DNA of 64,000 nucleotides from Solimonas sp047605265 (GTDB taxonomy: Bacteria > Pseudomonadota > Gammaproteobacteria > Nevskiales > Nevskiaceae). A model generated the notes under the pieces. It was given only the letters and a program-made list of their open reading frames with translations, did no database searches and had not been told where the DNA came from. A program made the position numbers and the translations under genes. Shown here piece by piece: positions 26,061 through 34,070 of this stretch (the stretch's first letter is position 1; the number at the start of each line of letters is the position of its first letter). Where the stretch lies: contig JASGFY010000006.1 of the NCBI GenBank assembly GCA_047605265.1, positions 31,456 through 95,455 of the forward strand. Direction: 5' to 3'.

Positions 26061-26349
26061 TCGCCTTGCCCCAGCCGCGCTTGCCTTTTCGCGCGCCGCC
26101 GAAGGTGGTTTCGTCGAATTCCAGAGTCCCATCGAACGGTTCACGCAGGTGTTCGACCCAGGCACAGCAAGCTCGCAGCACGCGGTAAAAGCGCTCTCGC
26201 GCAGCGGCACTGACCGGACTGCGGAAACGCTGCCGGTACGATGGAACGCCCAGCACAAACAACTCCAGCAACTGCTGCTTGACCGCATTGGTAAGCGCAC
26301 CGAGTTCCAGGCCGAGGTCCAGCTGAAACGATGGCCGCAAGCTCGACAT
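26061..26349 (-). mobile_element. IS1595-family transposase, N-terminal remnant
   Basis: About 95 codons match the first part of an IS1595/ISXO2-type transposase: LLELFVLGVPSYRQRF, then the DDE-domain start GTLEFDETTFGGARKGKRGWG with its first catalytic Asp. After KRGWGKA the protein departs into LuxR linker sequence, so the catalytic remainder is lost. The upstream flank reads GGGGAACTGTTGCCACAGAGGC near 26385-26406 (minus strand), which could be the element's terminal repeat. No second end is visible. Confidence 0.7.
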
Positions 26350-26540
26350 TTGCTGCTCTTTCAGCAGCGCGCAACAACGTCACTGCCTCTGTGGCAACAG
26401 TTCCCCTGAATGGCGACGCATTTGGCTCGCGTAACGGCAATCTCGCCGCTGCAAGTCGCATTATGTGCTGGCGCAATAAGCTCAGATTTGTATGCGCAGC
26501 ATGGCGCTCACCACACGACGCCCACATCGAACCAACAAAT

Positions 26541-27833
26541 TCAATCGAAGGGGTTGTGCAGCACCATCGTGTGCTCACGATCGGGGCCGGTGGAGATGAT
26601 CGCCACTTCGGTCTCGGTCACTTCGGCAATGCGCTTGAGGTAGCGGCGCGCGTTCTCCGGGAGGTCTGCGTACTTCGTCACGCCGTAGGTGTTCGCCTTC
26701 CAGCCTGGCAGCTCCTCGTAGATCGGCTCGACTTTCGCGAAGCCTTCGGCGCCGATCGGCGGCACTTCGACCGGCCGGCCGTCGACCTTGTAGCCGGTAC
26801 AGATGCGGATCACGTCCAGCTCGTCGAGCACGTCGAGCTTGGTCACGCACAGGCCGGTGACGCTGTTGTTGAAGATCGAGCGGCGCGCGGCAACGGCGTC
26901 GAACCAGCCGCAGCGGCGCGGCCGCTTGGTGACGGTACCGTACTCCTGGCCCTTGTCGCGGATGTGCTGGCCGACGTCGTTGTCGAGTTCGGTCGGGAAC
27001 GGGCCGGAGCCCACGCGCGTCGCATATGCCTTGACGATGCCGAGCACGTAGTCGATCTCGCGTGGGCCGATGCCGGTGCCGGTCGCAGCACCGCCGGCTG
27101 TGGTGTTCGACGAGGTCACGAACGGATACGTGCCGTGGTCGACGTCGAGCAGCGCGCCCTGCGCGCCTTCGAGCAGCACGTTGTCGCGGCGCTTCAGGTG
27201 CAGGCGCAGCAGCTCGGTGACGTCGGCGACCATCGGCTTGATGACGTCGGCGTAGCCGAGCAGCGAGTCGAGCGTCTGCTGGAAGTCGACCGGCTCTTCC
27301 TTGAAATAGTTCTGCAGCACGAAGTTGTGATAGCCGAGCAGCTCGCCGAGCTTGGCGGCCAGCAGCTCGCGCGAGAACAAATCGCCGACGCGCACGGCGC
27401 GACGCGCAACCTTGTCCTCGTAGGCCGGGCCGATGCCCTTGCCCGTCGTGCCGATCTTGTTCTCGCCGCGCGCGCGCTCGCGCGCCTGGTCGAGACGCGC
27501 ATGCACGGGCAGTACCAGCGGCGTCGCCTCGGAAATGCGCAGACGGTCGCGCACCGAAGCGCCGGTGGCTTCGACCTTCTCGATTTCTTTGACCAGGTCC
27601 GGCAGCGACAGCACAACGCCGTTGCCGATCAGGCAGGCGACGCCCGGCCGCATGATGCCGGACGGGATCAGATTCAGCGCCGTCTTGATGCCGTTGATGA
27701 CGAGCGTGTGGCCGGCGTTGTGGCCGCCCTGAAAACGCACGACGGCCTGCGCGCGGTCGGTCAACAGATCGACGACCTTGCCCTTGCCCTCGTCGCCCCA
27801 TTGCGCGCCGATGATGACGACGGTCTTACCCAT
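26541..27833 (-). CDS. purA: Adenylosuccinate synthetase
   Basis: A 430-residue GTP-dependent ligase joining IMP and aspartate on the way to AMP. N-terminal GAQWGDEGKGKVVD, the FQGGHNAGHTL segment, GTTGKGIGPAYEDK and the C-terminal ISTGPDREHTMVLHNPF are intact. The start is the ATG at 27833, preceded by AGGAG 7-8 bases upstream. It closes the mutL-to-purA superoperon. Directly upstream is a short ORF that repeats the first codons of purA and ends over the purA start codon. Confidence 0.96.
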   Translation of the reverse strand: MGKTVVIIGAQWGDEGKGKVVDLLTDRAQAVVRFQGGHNAGHTLVINGIKTALNLIPSGIMRPGVACLIGNGVVLSLPDLVKEIEKVEATGASVRDRLRISEATPLVLPVHARLDQARERARGENKIGTTGKGIGPAYEDKVARRAVRVGDLFSRELLAAKLGELLGYHNFVLQNYFKEEPVDFQQTLDSLLGYADVIKPMVADVTELLRLHLKRRDNVLLEGAQGALLDVDHGTYPFVTSSNTTAGGAATGTGIGPREIDYVLGIVKAYATRVGSGPFPTELDNDVGQHIRDKGQEYGTVTKRPRRCGWFDAVAARRSIFNNSVTGLCVTKLDVLDELDVIRICTGYKVDGRPVEVPPIGAEGFAKVEPIYEELPGWKANTYGVTKYADLPENARRYLKRIAEVTETEVAIISTGPDREHTMVLHNPFD

Positions 27834-27936
27834 GCTGCATCTCCTGGCGCGCAACGGGGCGAGGCCCCGTCATGTGATGGTCGGCCGCGTCCGGACGCGG
27901 CCTTGGCGCGCCGATGATGACGACTATCTTGCCCAT
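27826..27936 (-). CDS. Upstream ORF made from a duplicated purA 5' end
   Basis: A 36-codon frame begins MGKIVVIIGAPRP, against purA MGKTVVIIGAQWG, with near-identical DNA over about 30 bases. It has a good ribosome site (GGAAGAGA) and ends in a TAA that overlaps the purA start (ATGGGTAA). Between the two copies are a 20-bp perfect palindrome (27883-27902) and a 7-bp hairpin (27854-27870). It may be a chance partial duplication or a translated leader coupled to purA. The peptide has no known fold. Confidence 0.5.
   Translation of the reverse strand: MGKIVVIIGAPRPRPDAADHHMTGPRPVARQEMQHG
27854..27902. repeat. Hairpin and palindrome in purA leader
   Basis: ACGGGGC/GCCCCGT with a 3-base loop (27854-27870) and a 20-bp perfect GC-rich palindrome centred on TCCGGA (27883-27902) lie between the duplicated purA starts. 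Either could fold in the mRNA ahead of purA. No riboswitch class is recognised. Confidence 0.6.
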
Positions 27937-27980
27937 GAAATCTCTTCCGGTGATTGACTGCGCCCTGCGGCGCGCGGATT

Positions 27981-28961
27981 TTACGCGCCGAGGCGCAGCA
28001 ATTCATTGAGGTCGGCCGAGAAGCCGGTCGCCGGCCGCGGTGCGCCGAACTCGTGGCCGACACCGTCGTAGCGGCCGCCGCGCGCGATCTCGCGGCCGTG
28101 ACCTGGCACGAAGGCGGCGAACACCATGCCGGTGTGGTAGCGGTAGCCACGCAGTTCGGCGAGATCGACGTGCACCGGCAGCTTCGGCTTCTCGCGGCCG
28201 AGTTCTGCGACCGTGCGCTCGAGCAGGCCCAGCGCGGCCTCGACTTCGACGCCGCCCCCCTTGAGCACGCTGCGCGCGCGGCCGAGCACTTCGTCGGGCG
28301 CCCCGTTGAGGTCGATCAGCTCGCCCATCAGCCGAGCGATCGCCGGCTTGAGGCGGCGCTCGCTCGCGAACTCGGCGAGATCCGGATTCGACTTGCGCTG
28401 CACGATGTCGAACAGCGCCGCCTCGTCGTCGGCGTCGAGCTTGAGCCGCGCGACCACGGCGCGATAAATGCCGACGTGGCCGAGATCGACGTGAACGTTC
28501 TTCACGCCGGCCAGCTTCAGCGTCTTCAGCATCACGCGCAGCACTTCGAGGTCGGCGGCCAGGCCCGGCTCGCCGAAGATCTCGCAACCGACCTGGCGCG
28601 GCGAGCGCGGCCCGCCAAGGCTGCCCGGCTGCGAGCGCAGCACCGTGCCCAGATAGCAGAGACGGACGATGTCCTCGTCGCGGTAATGACGCGCGGCGAT
28701 ACGCGCGGCCTGCGGCGTCATGTCGGCGCGCAGGCCGAGCAGGCGGCCGTTGGCCGGATCGGTCAGCGTGAACATCTGCTGTTCGAGATCCTGCGCGGTG
28801 CCGGTCAGCAGCGCGTCGAGATGCTCGATCAGCGGCGGATGCACGAGCTCGTAGCCGCTCTTGCGGTAATGGTCGAGCAGCTTGCGGCGCAGGTCTTCGA
28901 GCTGCCACGACACCGGCGGCAGGGCTTCCTCGACGCCGCTCGGCAGCATCCATTTCTTCAT
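27981..28961 (-). CDS. hisZ: ATP phosphoribosyltransferase regulatory subunit
   Basis: A 326-residue HisRS-like protein without tRNA-binding domain. It begins KKWMLPSGVEEALPP and carries class II synthetase-like stretches LGLRADMTPQAARIAARHY and ELRGYRYHTGMVFAAFVPGHGREIARGGRYDGVG. HisZ pairs with short-form HisG to make the first enzyme of histidine synthesis. Here it sits between DUF2065 and purA, its usual place in many gamma- and betaproteobacteria. Length and lack of an anticodon domain distinguish it from HisS. Confidence 0.93.
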   Translation of the reverse strand: MKKWMLPSGVEEALPPVSWQLEDLRRKLLDHYRKSGYELVHPPLIEHLDALLTGTAQDLEQQMFTLTDPANGRLLGLRADMTPQAARIAARHYRDEDIVRLCYLGTVLRSQPGSLGGPRSPRQVGCEIFGEPGLAADLEVLRVMLKTLKLAGVKNVHVDLGHVGIYRAVVARLKLDADDEAALFDIVQRKSNPDLAEFASERRLKPAIARLMGELIDLNGAPDEVLGRARSVLKGGGVEVEAALGLLERTVAELGREKPKLPVHVDLAELRGYRYHTGMVFAAFVPGHGREIARGGRYDGVGHEFGAPRPATGFSADLNELLRLGA

Positions 28962-28974
28962 GTTCTGTGGTGTC

Positions 28975-29166
28975 TCAAACCAACTGCAGCACTGCGATGC
29001 CGGCGGCCATGCTGAACAGGCCGATCGTGCGCATGCGGCGGTTCTCCATCTGCGCGATCGTGAACAGCGTGCGCCGCCATTGTGACGGCGCCACGAACGG
29101 CAGCAGGCCTTCGATCACCATCACCAGCGCGAGGGCCCGTACCAATTCGGTCCAGTCCAGATTCAC
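28975..29166 (-). CDS. yjeT: DUF2065 (YjeT-like) small membrane protein
   Basis: A 63-residue protein with two predicted membrane helices (ALALVMVIEGLLPFV and GLFSMAAGIAVLQLV). It belongs to the DUF2065 family always found next to hflC. The ATG overlaps the hflC stop by 4 bp. Function is unknown. Confidence 0.88.
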   Translation of the reverse strand: MNLDWTELVRALALVMVIEGLLPFVAPSQWRRTLFTIAQMENRRMRTIGLFSMAAGIAVLQLV

Positions 29167-30029
29167 GGTGCGCCGTTCTTGAAGTACTTGAAGAACGGGC
29201 TGTCCGGCTGCAGCACCATCACGTCGCCCTGGCCGCCGAGGCTGTCGCGGTAGACGTTCAGCGTGCGGTAGAAGCTGTAGAACGCCGGATCCTGGCCGTA
29301 AGCCCTGGCATAGATGTCGGCGGCCTTGGCGTCGCCCTCGCCCTTCAGCGTCTCAGCCGCCTTGTAGGCGTTGGCGAGCGTGACCTGCGCTTCCTGATCG
29401 GCCGCGGCGCGGATCTTCTCTGCCTCTTCGGCGCCGCGCGCGCGCAGATCGGTCGCCACGCGCGCGCGCTCGGCGCGCATGCGGTCGTAGACCGAATCGC
29501 TGACCGTCTGCGGCAGGTTGATCGACTTGATGCGCACGTCGACGATGCTGATGCCCAGATCCTTGACCTTGCCGCCGACGCTGTCGCGCAGCGCCGACAT
29601 GATCGCGTTGCGCTCGTCCGACACCGCCTGCTGGATGGTGCGCGAGCCGAACTCGTCGCGCAGGCCGCGGTTGACGATGCTGGCGAGACGGTCCATCGCC
29701 ACCAGTTCCTGGCCGTTGGTGGCGCGGTAGTAGGTCGCCGCGTCGGCGATGCGCCACTTCACGTAGTAGTCGACCTCGACGTTCTTCTTCTCGATCGTCA
29801 GGAAGTTCTCGGTCTGGTTGTCGAGCGTCAGCACGCGGCCGTCGAAAGTCTGCACGCGCTGGATGAACGGGATCATCACGTGCAGGCCCGGCGCATAGTT
29901 CTCGCCGCGCAGCTCGCCGAACTGGAACAGCACGGCGCGCTCGCGCTGATCGACGACGAAGAAGGCATCGCTGATGGTCCACAAGGCCAGCAGGACGACG
30001 CCGATGATGGCCAAAGTCGTGTTCTTCAT
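29163..30029 (-). CDS. hflC: FtsH protease modulator HflC
   Basis: A 288-residue SPFH/prohibitin protein: one N-terminal membrane anchor (TLAIIGVVLLALWTISDAFFVV), then a periplasmic SPFH domain (DQRERAVLFQFGELR) and a coiled-coil rich C-terminal half (EEAEKIRAAADQEAQVTLANAYKAAETLKGEGDA). HflK and HflC form a large cage around FtsH and restrain its proteolysis. The start overlaps hflK by 4 bp. Confidence 0.95.
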   Translation of the reverse strand: MKNTTLAIIGVVLLALWTISDAFFVVDQRERAVLFQFGELRGENYAPGLHVMIPFIQRVQTFDGRVLTLDNQTENFLTIEKKNVEVDYYVKWRIADAATYYRATNGQELVAMDRLASIVNRGLRDEFGSRTIQQAVSDERNAIMSALRDSVGGKVKDLGISIVDVRIKSINLPQTVSDSVYDRMRAERARVATDLRARGAEEAEKIRAAADQEAQVTLANAYKAAETLKGEGDAKAADIYARAYGQDPAFYSFYRTLNVYRDSLGGQGDVMVLQPDSPFFKYFKNGAP

Positions 30030-31159
30030 TGGCGGCTCCGGTCGCGCGAACGCTGGCTGTCGCTGGACGCGCCGCCGTCGCTGCGCGGTATGACCTGATA
30101 CGAGCGGCCGGCATCGGACGCTGGATCGGCATCGCTGCCCTTCTGGGCGTTCTTGAGAATCTGGTCGAGCGGCAGATAGATCATCGGGCTGCCCTTGTCG
30201 ACGTCGAGCAGCACCTTGCTCGACCCGCCGAGTACGCTCTGCATCATGTCGAGATAAAGGCGTTCCTTGGTGACCTTCGGCGATTTCTTGTACTCGGCGA
30301 CGAGCTGACTGAAGCGCGCCGCGTCGCCCTCGGCCTTGGCGACGACCTGCTCGCGATAGGCCGTCGCCTCGGCGATCTGCCGCGCGGCGGCGCCGCGCGC
30401 CTTCGGCAGGCGGTCGTTGGCGTAGGCCTCGGCCTCGTTCTTGGCGCGCTGCTGATCCTCGCGCGCCTTGATGGCGTCGGCGAACGCGGCCTGCACGGGC
30501 TCCGGCGGCTGCGCCTGCTGGAGGTTCACCTCGGTCACGACGAGACCGGCCTTGTACTCGTCGAGGCGCTCCTGCAGCAGGCGCTTGGTCTCGTCGGCGA
30601 CTTCCTCGCGGCCTTCGGTCAGGATGAAGTCCATCGCGCTCTGCCCAACGACTTCGCGCACCGCCGCCTTGGTCGCCTGCTTCAGCGTCAGGTCGGGCTC
30701 GGTAACCTGGAACACGTAGTCCTCGACCTTCGACACGCGGTACTGCACCGACAGCTCAACGTCGACGATGTTCTCGTCCTTGGTCAGCATCGTCGCTTCC
30801 TCGCGCACCGAGCGCACGCCGGTGACGTTGACGGTCTCGACGTTGTCGACCGGCCACGGCAGATGCCAGTGCAGTCCCGGACCGGTGGTGCCGACGTGAT
30901 GGCCGAAGCGCAGCACGACCGCGCGTTCCTGCTCATCGACCGAATAGAAGCCCGACGCGATCCACAACACGGCGATCGCCAGCGCGATGACGCCGAACAG
31001 GCCGGACGGCAGCTTCTTCGCCGAACCGCCGCCGCCCTTGCCGCCGAAGCGCTCCTTGAACCGCTTCAGGGTGTCGTCGAGCGGATTCTGTCCGCGTTCG
31101 CCGCGCTTCGGACCCTGATTCCACGGGTCGCGGCCGGGACCGGGCTCATTCCAAGCCAT
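30026..31159 (-). CDS. hflK: FtsH protease modulator HflK
   Basis: A 377-residue SPFH protein. A glycine-rich cytosolic head (MAWNEPGPGRDPWNQGP... GGKGGGGSAKK) precedes a single membrane helix (about 52-72, LFGVIALAIAVLWIASGFY), then the SPFH domain (VDEQERAVVLRFGHHVG). A long helical region follows (DQQRAKNEAEAYANDRLPKA). It is the HflC partner in the FtsH-modulating complex, in the canonical hflX-hflK-hflC order. Confidence 0.95.
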   Translation of the reverse strand: MAWNEPGPGRDPWNQGPKRGERGQNPLDDTLKRFKERFGGKGGGGSAKKLPSGLFGVIALAIAVLWIASGFYSVDEQERAVVLRFGHHVGTTGPGLHWHLPWPVDNVETVNVTGVRSVREEATMLTKDENIVDVELSVQYRVSKVEDYVFQVTEPDLTLKQATKAAVREVVGQSAMDFILTEGREEVADETKRLLQERLDEYKAGLVVTEVNLQQAQPPEPVQAAFADAIKAREDQQRAKNEAEAYANDRLPKARGAAARQIAEATAYREQVVAKAEGDAARFSQLVAEYKKSPKVTKERLYLDMMQSVLGGSSKVLLDVDKGSPMIYLPLDQILKNAQKGSDADPASDAGRSYQVIPRSDGGASSDSQRSRDRSRQ

Positions 31160-31293
31160 TGAAGACTCCTAAGCTGATATTTCCTGCAGTGCCCGCGTGG
31201 TCAGTGTGCGGACGGGACTTGGCGGCTCGTCGCCGAGACGCTCGGCATCCTGCCGCCGGCTGTTGCGGGCAGTCTCCTGACGAGCCGCAAATT

Positions 31294-32607
31294 CTAGGGA
31301 GATAGCTCCCATTCCTCAATGACATGCGGGGCCGGCGGCGGCGTGACGCCGGCCGCGGCGCAAAGCCCGCGCAGACGTTCGTACGGCATCGCCACGCGCA
31401 AGTGGAAATTGCCGCTGTCGTCGATCGCTTCGGCGCGCACCGCATGGTGCGTGAACAGCTGCGCGCGCAGCCGCGCCGCCGACGGCGGCAGAACCAGCTC
31501 GCTCTCGTGGAGCAGCGGCTGCAGTCGCTCGAGAATCGCTTCGCGCAACAGGTCGAGCCCGAGCCCGGTGCACGCCGAGACGTAAACGCGCGCGGGCACA
31601 CCGTGCTCGTCGCGCTCGATGCGCGGCAACTCGCCTTCGCGCAGGTCGATCTTGTTGAACACCTGCAGGCGCTGCACCTCGGCGGCCTCGATCTCGCGCA
31701 GCACGTCCTCGACCTGACGGACGCGGCTCATGCGCTCCGGATCGGCGGCGTCGACGACGTGCAGCAGCAGCGAGGCGTCGCGCGCCTCTTCGAGAGTGGC
31801 GCGGAATGCCGCGATCAGATCGTGCGGCAGATCGCGGATGAAGCCGACGGTGTCGGCGAGCAGCACCGTCTCCCCGCTCTTCACCGGCAGCCGGCGCACG
31901 GTCGTATCGAGGGTCGCGAACAGCTGGCTCGACGCGAACGTCGCGTCGCCGGTCAGCGCGTTGAACAGCGTCGACTTGCCGGCGTTCGTGTAACCGACCA
32001 GCGACACCGTCGGCACGCTGTTGCGCTCGCGCGCCTTGCGGCTCTGCGCGCGCCGGCCGCGCACGACCTCGAGATGGCGCTTGAGCGTGGCGATGCGGTC
32101 GCGGATCAGGCGGCGGTCCATTTCCAGCTGCGTCTCGCCGGGACCGCGCAGGCCGATGCCGCCGCCGCGCTGGCGCTCGAGATGCGTCCAGCCGCGGATC
32201 AGGCGCGTGGCGATGTGCTGCAGCTGCGCCAGCTCGACCTGCAGCTTGCCCTCGTGCGAACGCGCGCGTGTGGCGAAGATGTCGAGGATCAGTCCGGCGC
32301 GGTCGAGCACGCGCGCCTTCGCGATCTTTTCGAGATTGCGCTCCTGGCTCGGCGACAGCGCGTGATTGAAGATCACCAGTTCAGCGCCGTTGGCGGCGAC
32401 GGCGTCGGCGATTTCCTGCGCCTTGCCGGAACCGACGAACAGCCCCGGATCCGGCTCGCGGCGCGAGCCGCCGATCACCTCGATGATCTCGGCACCGGCC
32501 GAGCCGGCGAGCTCGATGAACTCCTGGCGGTCCGACTCGAAGTCGGCGCCGGGAAACTCGAGATGGACCAGCAGTGCGCGCTGACCCGCTTTCGGACGTT
32601 CAAACAT
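31294..32607 (-). CDS. hflX: Ribosome-rescue GTPase HflX
   Basis: A 437-residue GTPase. The N-terminal HflX domain has GSGKAQEIADAV and VIFNHALSPSQERNLEK, with a coiled-coil linker (GPGETQLEMDRRLIRDRI). The G domain has G1 GYTNAGKST, G3 DTVGF and G4 NKID motifs. HflX splits stalled or heat-damaged ribosomes. It follows hfq on the same strand; 134 bp separate it from hflK. Confidence 0.95.
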   Translation of the reverse strand: MFERPKAGQRALLVHLEFPGADFESDRQEFIELAGSAGAEIIEVIGGSRREPDPGLFVGSGKAQEIADAVAANGAELVIFNHALSPSQERNLEKIAKARVLDRAGLILDIFATRARSHEGKLQVELAQLQHIATRLIRGWTHLERQRGGGIGLRGPGETQLEMDRRLIRDRIATLKRHLEVVRGRRAQSRKARERNSVPTVSLVGYTNAGKSTLFNALTGDATFASSQLFATLDTTVRRLPVKSGETVLLADTVGFIRDLPHDLIAAFRATLEEARDASLLLHVVDAADPERMSRVRQVEDVLREIEAAEVQRLQVFNKIDLREGELPRIERDEHGVPARVYVSACTGLGLDLLREAILERLQPLLHESELVLPPSAARLRAQLFTHHAVRAEAIDDSGNFHLRVAMPYERLRGLCAAAGVTPPPAPHVIEEWELSP

Positions 32608-32660
32608 GCGTCACGACACCGCCGCCGCGGGGGCGCCGACGGTGCGCGAACCGGCAGCGA

Positions 32661-32918
32661 TCAAGCGGACGGCGTCTCCGCGGCGTCGCCTTCGCTCTCG
32701 GCGTCGTAGATGCGCACGGCACGGGCCGGTACGACGGTCGAAATGGCGTGCTTGTAGACCATCTGGCTGACGCTGTTGCGCAGCAGGACGACGAAGGAAT
32801 CGAACGATTCGATCTGGCCTTGCAGCTTGATGCCATTGACGAGATAGATGGAAACCGGGATGCGTTCTTTGCGCAGGGCGTTCAAAAACGGTTCTTGTAG
32901 CGTATGACCTTTCGACAT
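32661..32918 (-). CDS. hfq: RNA chaperone Hfq
   Basis: An 85-residue Sm-like protein. It has KGHTLQEPFLNALRKERIPVSIYLVNGIKLQGQIESFDSF with the distal-face Gln and the proximal-face YKHAIST motif. Hfq hexamers pair small RNAs with mRNAs. The acidic tail (AESEGDAAETPSA) is short, as in most proteobacteria outside the enterics. It lies between miaA and hflX. Confidence 0.97.
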   Translation of the reverse strand: MSKGHTLQEPFLNALRKERIPVSIYLVNGIKLQGQIESFDSFVVLLRNSVSQMVYKHAISTVVPARAVRIYDAESEGDAAETPSA

Positions 32919-32990
32919 CGGATTATCCCTGTTGTGTGCCCGGACTTACCGTGGCCCGGGCATGGTTATCGTGAGCCAGTCTAGCACCGC

Positions 32991-33944
32991 TCACGCCGTT
33001 GCGCGCTTGTTTGCCGTCGCAAAATGCGCTAAAGCGGCTTCTATGAGGTCGGATCGCGCCGGATCAAGCCAGATCAGCCCGCGCTCCGCGCGCAGCCAAG
33101 TCAGCTGGCGCTTGGCGAACTGCCGCGTCGCCGCGACACCGCGCCGGACCGCCTCGTCCCGCGAGCACTCCCCGTCGAGGTGCGCCCATAACTGCCGGTA
33201 TCCGACCGCGCGGATCGACGGCAGTTCCGGACGCAGGTCGCTGCGCGCGTGCAGGCGGGCCACTTCTTCGAGAAAGCCGTCGGCCATCATGGCGTGGAAA
33301 CGCTGTTCGATGCGTGCATGCAGCTCGGCGCGCTGCGGCGGATTCAGCGCCAGCTTCAGCCAGCGCTCGCTCTCCGCCGTGCCGCGCGGCTGCGCGTAGA
33401 ACGCGGTCGGCGTCATGCCGCTGACCTCGATGATCTCCAGCGCGCGCTGCACGCGCTGCTGGTCGTTCGGGTGCAGGCGCGCGGCGGTCGGCGGATCGAG
33501 CGTCGCCAGCCGCGCATGCAGCGCCGGCCAGCCGTCGCGCGCCGCTTCGGCCTCGAACCGCGCGCGCACCGCCGGATCGGCGGAGGGCAAGGCGCTGAAG
33601 CCCTCGGTCAGGGCACGGAAATAGAGCATGGTGCCGCCGACCAGCAGCGGCAGCCGGCCACGCGCGCGGATCTCGCCGACCAGCCGCCGTGCATCCTCGG
33701 CGAAGCGCGCCGCCGAGTACGGCTCGGCCGGATCGAGGATGTCGATCAGATGATGTGGCACGCGCGCGCGCATCGCCGCATCGGGTTTCGCCGAACCGAT
33801 GTCCATGCCGCGGTAGACCAGCGCCGAATCGACCGACACGATCTCCACCGGCAGCCGTTCCGCGAGCGCCATCGCCAGCGCCGTCTTGCCGGAAGCGGTC
33901 GGGCCCATCAGCAGAATGACGGGCGCATGCGAAGCGGAATTCAT
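32991..33944 (-). CDS. miaA: tRNA dimethylallyltransferase
   Basis: A 317-residue enzyme that adds the dimethylallyl group to A37 of tRNAs reading UNN codons. P-loop LMGPTASGKT (about 11-20), VDSALVYRGMDIGSAKP, LVGGTMLYFRAL and the C-terminal YRQLWAHLDG with RQFAKRQLTWLR are intact. The frame is open for 39 more codons upstream, but the family N terminus begins near the ATG at 33944. It sits between mutL and hfq as in E. coli. Confidence 0.95.
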   Translation of the reverse strand: MNSASHAPVILLMGPTASGKTALAMALAERLPVEIVSVDSALVYRGMDIGSAKPDAAMRARVPHHLIDILDPAEPYSAARFAEDARRLVGEIRARGRLPLLVGGTMLYFRALTEGFSALPSADPAVRARFEAEAARDGWPALHARLATLDPPTAARLHPNDQQRVQRALEIIEVSGMTPTAFYAQPRGTAESERWLKLALNPPQRAELHARIEQRFHAMMADGFLEEVARLHARSDLRPELPSIRAVGYRQLWAHLDGECSRDEAVRRGVAATRQFAKRQLTWLRAERGLIWLDPARSDLIEAALAHFATANKRATA

Positions 33945-34070
33945 CGATCGATTATCGCCCGGCTGTGCCGACGCCATCCCCGACGCAGCCTTATCTCTCG
34001 ACCCGGCCCCAGGCCGGCGCTCTGCCGGCCGCACTGAAACGCTTGCGAGCCATGCTCGCAAAGCAGCGTT

